Positions 6,933 to 11,264 of a stretch of 11,264 nucleotides of DNA are shown piece by piece. The notes below the pieces were generated by a model. The model did not search any database, had not been told where the DNA came from, and saw nothing but the letters and a program-made list of their open reading frames with translations. The stretch comes from Candidatus Halomonas stercoripullorum (lineage in GTDB: Bacteria > Pseudomonadota > Gammaproteobacteria > Pseudomonadales > Halomonadaceae). A program made the translations under genes and the position numbers. The stretch lies in assembly GCA_019114645.1 (NCBI GenBank), contig DXFC01000297.1:1-11264 (forward strand). Reading direction: 5' to 3'. Numbering within the stretch: position 1 is the first letter of the stretch; each line of letters starts with the position of its first letter.

Positions 6933-7894
6933 CCCGCTGCCTTGTCTAGCCACTCGAGATACGCCTTGACCCCTTCGGCCACGGTACGGAACTCACGCGT
7001 ATAACCGGCTTCACGCAGACGCGAGATATCGGCCCGGGTATAACTCTGGTAACGCCCCTTGAGCTCATCGGGGAAATCGATATAGGTAATGTTGCCGCGG
7101 CCGTGATAGTGGATCACCGCCTCACCAATGGCCTTGAATGGCTCCGCACGACCGGTCCCGAGGTTAAAAATGCCCGACTTCCCCGGGTTGTCGAGAAACC
7201 ACAGATTGACGTCGACCACATCGCCGACATAGACAAAATCGCGACTCTGCATACCCGCTTCATAGCCATCCCAGGCACCGAACAGGCGCAGCTCCTGGCC
7301 ACCACTGATCTGGGTGTGGTGATGATAGGCCACACTCGCCATCTTGCCCTTGTGCTGCTCACGCGGGCCATAGACGTTGAAATAGCGAAAGCCCACTACC
7401 TGGCTGGTCAGCTCTGACCAGTGCTGGCGTACATACTGGTCGAACAATAGTTTGGAGTAGCCGTAAACGTTGAGTGGCTTCTCATGCTCGGGTTCCTCAC
7501 GGAATATCTCGCTGCCACCATAAGTGGCTGCCGACGAAGCGTAGAGGAACGGGATGCCCTGCTGCTGGCAGAAGTGCAACAACACCTTCGAGTACTCGAA
7601 GTTGTTGTCGAGCATGAAGCGTCCATCCCACTCAGTGGTGTCCGAGCAGGCACCTTCATGAAAGATCGCTTCGATGGGCGGCAAACGTGAGGGCTCTCCG
7701 CGCAGTGCGGCCTCGACCCGAGCGCGAAAGTCATCTTTATCGAGATAGTCGCCTAACGTGCAGTCTGCCAGGTTGACGAACTTGGTACCGTCGCGCAGAT
7801 CATCAACCACCATGACATCATGGTGACCGCGCTCGTTAAGCGCCTTGACCAGATTCGAACCGACAAAGCCGGCACCGCCAGTGACGACAATCAT
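6929..7894 (-). CDS. hldD: ADP-L-glycero-D-manno-heptose-6-epimerase (HldD)
   Basis: HldD converts ADP-D-glycero-D-manno-heptose to the L-glycero form, the last step of core heptose donor synthesis in the cytoplasm. The 321-residue protein is an extended short-chain dehydrogenase. It starts with the NADP-binding loop MIVVTGGAGFVGSN (1-14) and has HEGACSDTTEWDG (79-91), YASSAATYGG (118-127), the catalytic Y144-x3-K148 in VYGYSK, and FRYFNVYGPREQHKG (169-183), where K182 matches the second catalytic base (K178) of E. coli HldD. The open frame extends upstream to 7942, but ATG 7894 is chosen because it starts exactly at the family N-terminus and has GTGAGG five bases upstream. It is the first gene of the hldD-waaF operon and is divergent from glyQ. 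Confidence 0.96.
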   Translation of the reverse strand: MIVVTGGAGFVGSNLVKALNERGHHDVMVVDDLRDGTKFVNLADCTLGDYLDKDDFRARVEAALRGEPSRLPPIEAIFHEGACSDTTEWDGRFMLDNNFEYSKVLLHFCQQQGIPFLYASSAATYGGSEIFREEPEHEKPLNVYGYSKLLFDQYVRQHWSELTSQVVGFRYFNVYGPREQHKGKMASVAYHHHTQISGGQELRLFGAWDGYEAGMQSRDFVYVGDVVDVNLWFLDNPGKSGIFNLGTGRAEPFKAIGEAVIHYHGRGNITYIDFPDELKGRYQSYTRADISRLREAGYTREFRTVAEGVKAYLEWLDKAAG

Positions 7895-7899
7895 GTAAA

Positions 7900-7905
7900 C
7901 CTCAC
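7900..7905 (-). promoter_or_regulatory. Ribosome-binding site of hldD
   Basis: GTGAGG on the minus strand lies five bases before ATG 7894. This sets the start there rather than at the upstream in-frame ATG at 7942, which would add 16 residues not expected in the family. Confidence 0.7.
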
Positions 7906-7959
7906 AAGCATAATCCACCTCGCTGAGACACGGGGTTTGCACCTATGCCCCATGCACCT

Positions 7960-7987
7960 GTGACCTCTGTGCCTGTAATTGTATACT
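7960..7987 (+). promoter_or_regulatory. Candidate sigma-70 promoter of glyQS
   Basis: In the 130-base gap between hldD and glyQ, TATACT (7982-7987) matches the -10 consensus at five of six positions. GTGACC (7960-7965) matches the -35 box TTGACA at four of six, with a 16-base spacer. Transcription would begin near 7994, giving a leader of about 30 bases before ATG 8025. No attenuator or riboswitch fold is seen. I could not pick an equally good promoter for hldD on the other strand. Confidence 0.45.
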
Positions 7988-8024
7988 TGACGCCCTGTGA
8001 ATTCATGGCCAACGGTGCATCGCA

Positions 8025-9029
8025 ATGTCCCTTTCGTCACATTCGTCGAGTACCCCCTCGACCCCCTCGTCGACTTCGACGCCAGACGCGGCCACGTTTC
8101 AAGGCCTGATCTTCGCTCTACAGCAGTACTGGGCGGAACAAGGCTGCGTAGTACTTCAGCCACTGGATATGGAAGTGGGAGCCGGTACCTTTCATCCCGC
8201 TACTTTTTTGCACGCAATTGGCCCCGAAACCTGGAATGCGGCCTACGTACAGCCTTCGCGCCGGCCGACAGACGGCCGCTATGGGGAAAACCCCAACCGC
8301 CTGCAGCACTATTACCAGTTCCAGGTCGTCATGAAGCCCTCCCCCGCCAACCTGCAAGCGCTCTATCTTGGCTCGTTGGTACACCTGGGCATCGATCCCC
8401 TGGTGCATGACATTCGCTTTGTCGAAGACAACTGGGAATCCCCGACCCTGGGCGCATGGGGCCTGGGATGGGAAGTCTGGCTCAATGGCATGGAAGTGAC
8501 CCAGTTCACCTACTTCCAGCAGGCGGGCGGGCTGGAGTGTTACCCGGTTACCGGTGAGCTCACCTATGGGCTTGAACGCATTGCCATGTATCTGCAAAAC
8601 GTCGATAGCGTCTATGACCTGGTCTGGACCATCGCCCCCGATGGCACCCGGGTGACCTATGGCGACGTTTACCTGCAGAACGAGCGCGAACAGTCCGCGT
8701 ACAACTTCGAGCATGCCGATGTGCCGGCGCTGTTCAATGCATTCGATCTTCAGGAGCGTGAGTGCTCCAAATTGCTGGCGGCCAACCTCCCTTTGCCCGC
8801 CTACGAGCAAGTGCTCAAGGCTTCGCACACCTTCAACCTGCTGGATGCGCGCCACGCCATTTCCGTCACCGAGCGACAGCGCTTCATTCTGCGCGTCCGT
8901 ACCATGGCGCGTGATGTAGCCCACGCCTACTTTGCCTCGCGCAAGGCTGCCGGTTTCCCCCTGGCACCTGAGGCCCTGCGCCAGGAACTGCTGGCCAAAG
9001 AGTCAATTGCCGAACAGGGAGACAGCTGA
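8025..9029 (+). CDS. glyQ: Glycyl-tRNA synthetase alpha subunit
   Basis: GlyQ is the alpha subunit of the bacterial alpha2-beta2 glycyl-tRNA synthetase and holds the class II catalytic core that activates glycine with ATP. The 334-residue protein has TFQGLIFALQQYW (24-36), QPLDMEVGAGTFHP (45-58), class II motif 2 (AYVQPSRRPTDGRYGENP, 73-90), HDIRFVEDNWESPTLGAWG (128-146), WLNGMEVTQFTYFQQ (152-166) and class II motif 3 (GELTYGLERIAMYL, 177-190). It is about 30 residues longer than E. coli GlyQ, partly because of a Ser/Thr/Pro-rich N-terminal tail (residues 2-20) containing a 9-base tandem repeat. No other Met lies before the conserved region, so ATG 8025 is kept although its ribosome-binding site is weak. 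Its stop overlaps the glyS start as TGATG. Confidence 0.97.
   Translation: MSLSSHSSSTPSTPSSTSTPDAATFQGLIFALQQYWAEQGCVVLQPLDMEVGAGTFHPATFLHAIGPETWNAAYVQPSRRPTDGRYGENPNRLQHYYQFQVVMKPSPANLQALYLGSLVHLGIDPLVHDIRFVEDNWESPTLGAWGLGWEVWLNGMEVTQFTYFQQAGGLECYPVTGELTYGLERIAMYLQNVDSVYDLVWTIAPDGTRVTYGDVYLQNEREQSAYNFEHADVPALFNAFDLQERECSKLLAANLPLPAYEQVLKASHTFNLLDARHAISVTERQRFILRVRTMARDVAHAYFASRKAAGFPLAPEALRQELLAKESIAEQGDS
8052..8069 (+). repeat. Two tandem copies of a 9-bp unit in the glyQ 5' end
   Basis: ACCCCCTCG occurs twice in direct tandem (8052-8060 and 8061-8069) and encodes Thr-Pro-Ser twice (residues 10-15) in the variable N-terminal tail of GlyQ. Because the unit is a multiple of three, copy changes would keep the frame. 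Confidence 0.8.
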
Positions 9030-11095
9030 TGTCCGCCACTACTTTCTTGATTGAACTGGGCGTCGAAGAGCTGCCACCTGCTGCCATTGATACCCTGGCC
9101 GACGCCCTGGCCGATGGCATTCGCCGCGGCCTGGCTGACGCCGAGATCGGCTTCGGCGACGTTCGTGCTTATGCCGCGCCGCGCCGTCTCGCTGTGCAAG
9201 TTGCTGATCTGGCTGAAAAACAACCGGACCGTGTTGTCGAAAAGCGTGGTCCTGCTCTCGCTGCGGCTTACAAGGATGGTCAAGCCACCAAGGCAGCCGA
9301 AGGCTTCGCCCGCTCTTGCGGTGTTAGCGTCGCTGATTTGATCCAGCTGGAAACCGACAAAGGCACCTGGCTAGGCTACCGTGAACAGCAACAGGGCGAG
9401 CCAGTTGCCGCTCTGCTGCCGGCCATCATCAAGCGTAGCGTTGCCGCCTTGCCGGTACCCAAATATATGCGCTGGGGTGCTTCACGGGTGGAATTCATCC
9501 GCCCGGTGCACTGGCTGGTAATGCTCTACGGCAGTGAAGTCGTGCCAGCCACAGTTCTTGGGCTCCAGGCGGGGCGTACCACCTTTGGCCACCGCTTCCA
9601 TGCTCCCGGCCCTATCGAACTGGCCCATGCCGACGATTATCTCGCCGTGCTTGAGCAGGCTTGGGTACTGGCCGACCGCGAGCGTCGGCGCGAACGCATT
9701 CGCGAGCAAGTACTGGCCGAAGCGGAAGTTGAAGAGGCCCGGGCGGTGATCGATGAAGACCTGCTCAACGAGGTAAGCGGCCTGGTGGAGTGGCCCGTTG
9801 CCCTTTCCGGCAGCTTTGATGAGCGTTTTCTCGACGTTCCGGCGGAATGCCTGATCTCGTCAATGAAAGCCAACCAGAAGTACTTTCATGTACTGGATGA
9901 CCAGGGTCGCCTCAAGCCCCGCTTCATCACCATTGCCAATATAGACAGTAGCGATCCACAGCAGGTTATCGAAGGTAATGAGCGGGTGATTCGGCCACGG
10001 CTGGCCGATGCGGCATTCTTCTATGACAAGGATCGTAGCCGCCCCCTTGCCGATCGCATCGAAGCGCTCTCCAGTGTGGTCTTTCAGCAGCAGTTGGGCA
10101 CCCTGGCGGACAAAGCCAAGCGCAGTGCCGTCGTGGCAGCTTTCATTGCCGAGCAAACCGGCGGTGATGCCACCCAGGCACGCCGCGCCGCGGAGCTGGC
10201 CAAGTGCGACCTGATCACCGAAATGGTACTCGAATTCCCTGAGCTACAGGGCATCATGGGGCGTTACTATGCCACCCATGATGGCGAGCCTGCCGAAGTC
10301 GCCCAGGCTTTGGAGGAGCAGTACTTGCCGCGCTTTGCGCGCGATGCCATACCCGCCAGCCGCACCGGGCAGGCCCTGGCCCTGGCCGACCGCCTGGATA
10401 CCCTGACCGGCATTTTTGGTATTGGACAGCGTCCGACCGGTACCAAGGATCCTTTTGCGCTGCGCCGTGCCGCTATCGGTGTGATCAGCATCCTGGTCAA
10501 GGGCGAACTGGACCTTGATCTGCGTGAGCTGCTCGACCTGGCAGCAGCACAGCACCAGGCACTTCCCGCTGCGGATTCCCTGGTCGATGACGTGCTGACC
10601 TACATGCTCGACCGCTTCCGCGCCTGGGGCCAGGACGAAGGCATTCCCGCCGAGGTCTATCTTGCGGTACGTGCGCGTCCGGTTACCAAACCACTGGACT
10701 TCGCACGCCGTTTACGTGCTGTGCATGCTTTCGCCCAACGCGAAGAAGCTGCCGCCTTGGCGGCCGCCAACAAGCGTGTGTCGAACATCCTCTCCAAGCA
10801 GGCGGACAATGTCAGTCATCTAGTCGATGCGGCGCTATTCCAGGCACCCGCTGAGCAGGCGCTGCTTGAAGCGCTCATCGCCTGTCGCCAACACGTCATG
10901 CCGCTGTTCGCCGAGGCGCGGTATCATGAGGCGCTTGATCGACTTGCAGAGTTGCGTCGTCCGGTGGACACTTTCTTCGATGATGTCATGGTATTGGCAG
11001 AAGATGAGGCGGTACGAGCCAACCGCCTAGCCCTACTGGCAGACCTTCATGCGCTCTTTTTGGAGGTCGCTGATATTGCGCTACTGCAGCAATAA
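9029..11095 (+). CDS. glyS: Glycyl-tRNA synthetase beta subunit
   Basis: GlyS is the beta subunit of glycyl-tRNA synthetase and is mainly responsible for tRNA-Gly binding. At 688 residues it is the same size as E. coli GlyS. The N-terminus has the family start FLIELGVEELPP (6-17) and YAAPRRLAVQV near 47-57. The middle shows SMKANQKYFHVLDD near 278-291 and the HD-like region DLITEMVLEFPELQGIMG near 394-411. The C-terminus has the DALR-like anticodon-binding region, with RFRAWGQDEGIPAEVY near 528-543, NKRVSNIL near 581-588 and FFDDVMVLAEDEAVRANRL near 649-667. AGGGAG (9016-9021) is a good ribosome-binding site seven bases before ATG 9029, inside the end of glyQ. The one-base overlap with glyQ and the terminator 28 bases after the stop make glyQS a two-gene operon. 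Confidence 0.98.
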   Translation: MSATTFLIELGVEELPPAAIDTLADALADGIRRGLADAEIGFGDVRAYAAPRRLAVQVADLAEKQPDRVVEKRGPALAAAYKDGQATKAAEGFARSCGVSVADLIQLETDKGTWLGYREQQQGEPVAALLPAIIKRSVAALPVPKYMRWGASRVEFIRPVHWLVMLYGSEVVPATVLGLQAGRTTFGHRFHAPGPIELAHADDYLAVLEQAWVLADRERRRERIREQVLAEAEVEEARAVIDEDLLNEVSGLVEWPVALSGSFDERFLDVPAECLISSMKANQKYFHVLDDQGRLKPRFITIANIDSSDPQQVIEGNERVIRPRLADAAFFYDKDRSRPLADRIEALSSVVFQQQLGTLADKAKRSAVVAAFIAEQTGGDATQARRAAELAKCDLITEMVLEFPELQGIMGRYYATHDGEPAEVAQALEEQYLPRFARDAIPASRTGQALALADRLDTLTGIFGIGQRPTGTKDPFALRRAAIGVISILVKGELDLDLRELLDLAAAQHQALPAADSLVDDVLTYMLDRFRAWGQDEGIPAEVYLAVRARPVTKPLDFARRLRAVHAFAQREEAAALAAANKRVSNILSKQADNVSHLVDAALFQAPAEQALLEALIACRQHVMPLFAEARYHEALDRLAELRRPVDTFFDDVMVLAEDEAVRANRLALLADLHALFLEVADIALLQQ

Positions 11096-11123
11096 AACGG
11101 CAGTACAAGCGCAAACACAACAG

Positions 11124-11148
11124 GCCGGGCATTATGTCCGGCTTTTTT
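11124..11148 (+). terminator. Rho-independent terminator of glyQS
   Basis: GCCGGGC (11124-11130) pairs with GTCCGGC (11136-11142), seven pairs including one G-U, around the loop ATTAT. Six T bases (11143-11148) follow directly. It lies 28 bases after the glyS stop on the same strand. Confidence 0.9.
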
Positions 11149-11151
11149 ATG

Positions 11152-11264
11152 GTGCGCCAGGCATGGCGCGCAGCGCCGATTAGGCGCTATCCGGTCCGCC
11201 GTGGTGGTTGGCTGGATGACTTGGGGGTGAAAGTCCCCTACGGACCCTGATAGCGGGAACCGTT
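11152..11264 (+). mobile_element. 5' end of a group II intron (cut by window edge)
   Basis: From 11152 the sequence looks like the start of a bacterial group II intron. It begins GTGCG, the 5' splice consensus (GTGYG), followed by stems expected of domain I: GCGCC 11154-11158 with GGCGC 11165-11169; AGCGCC 11172-11177 with GGCGCT 11183-11188; GGTCCG 11193-11198 with CGGACC 11241-11246, enclosing GGGG-GTGAAAGT-CCCC at 11223-11238. The GGTGAAAGTCCCC core and the following CTGATAGCGGGAACC (11247-11261) are, from memory, typical of such introns. It sits four bases after the T-run of the glyS terminator, the site favoured by group IIC introns. Its reverse transcriptase gene, domain V and 3' end would lie to the right, unseen; class and activity cannot be judged. 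Confidence 0.7.

Noticed and set aside
6933..6953. Upstream GTG start for waaF
   Set aside because: It would add seven residues and lengthen the overlap with hldD; ATG 6932 has a ribosome-binding site and the standard ATGA coupling.
7938..7959. Direct repeat TGCACCT at 7938-7944 and 7953-7959 upstream of hldD and glyQ
   Set aside because: Seven bases repeated twice in a short gap is close to chance expectation, and no known binding-site pattern fits.
8118..8924. 268-codon open frame on the minus strand opposite glyQ
   Set aside because: It is a shadow of glyQ in high-G+C sequence; the plus strand encodes a certain, conserved protein and the antisense product shows no recognisable domain.

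Overview
The window is a chromosomal piece of a Gram-negative gammaproteobacterium. It carries genes for the lipopolysaccharide (LPS) core and, at the right, the glycyl-tRNA synthetase operon glyQS. Moderately high G+C, the two-subunit glycyl-tRNA synthetase and heptose-based core genes beside glyQS suggest a Halomonadaceae-like or Pseudomonas-like halophile. That placement is inference from remembered protein families, not from a search.

Layout, left to right. Bases 1-2186 (minus strand): a GT4 glycosyltransferase followed, with a 4-base ATGA overlap, by a GT9 (heptosyltransferase-family) gene that runs off the left edge. 2213-3322 (plus): a second GT9 gene, starting only 26 bases from the divergent GT4 start. 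3276-4055 (minus): a WaaE/KdtX-type GT2 transferase whose 3' end overlaps the GT9 gene by 47 bases. 4056-4180: divergent intergenic region with small inverted repeats. 4181-5866 (plus): a membrane-anchored alkaline-phosphatase-superfamily transferase resembling OpgB/MdoB. 5877-7894 (minus): the hldD-waaF operon, coupled by another ATGA overlap. 7895-8024: divergent intergenic region with a plausible glyQ promoter. 8025-11095 (plus): glyQ-glyS, joined by TGATG. 11124-11148: a rho-independent terminator. 11152-11264: what looks like the 5' end of a group II intron inserted just after that terminator and cut by the window edge.

How the genes work together. HldD makes ADP-L-glycero-D-manno-heptose and WaaF uses it to add the second heptose. 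WaaE probably adds a glucose to heptose I. The GT9 and GT4 enzymes probably extend the core, and the OpgB-like enzyme may add phosphoglycerol (or a similar phospho-group) to core LPS or to periplasmic glucans. The core genes switch strand repeatedly and are packed tightly, which suggests piecewise assembly. No CRISPR array, tRNA, rRNA or phage gene was seen. Most of the window is ordinary conserved biology; the least expected element is the intron start at the right edge.
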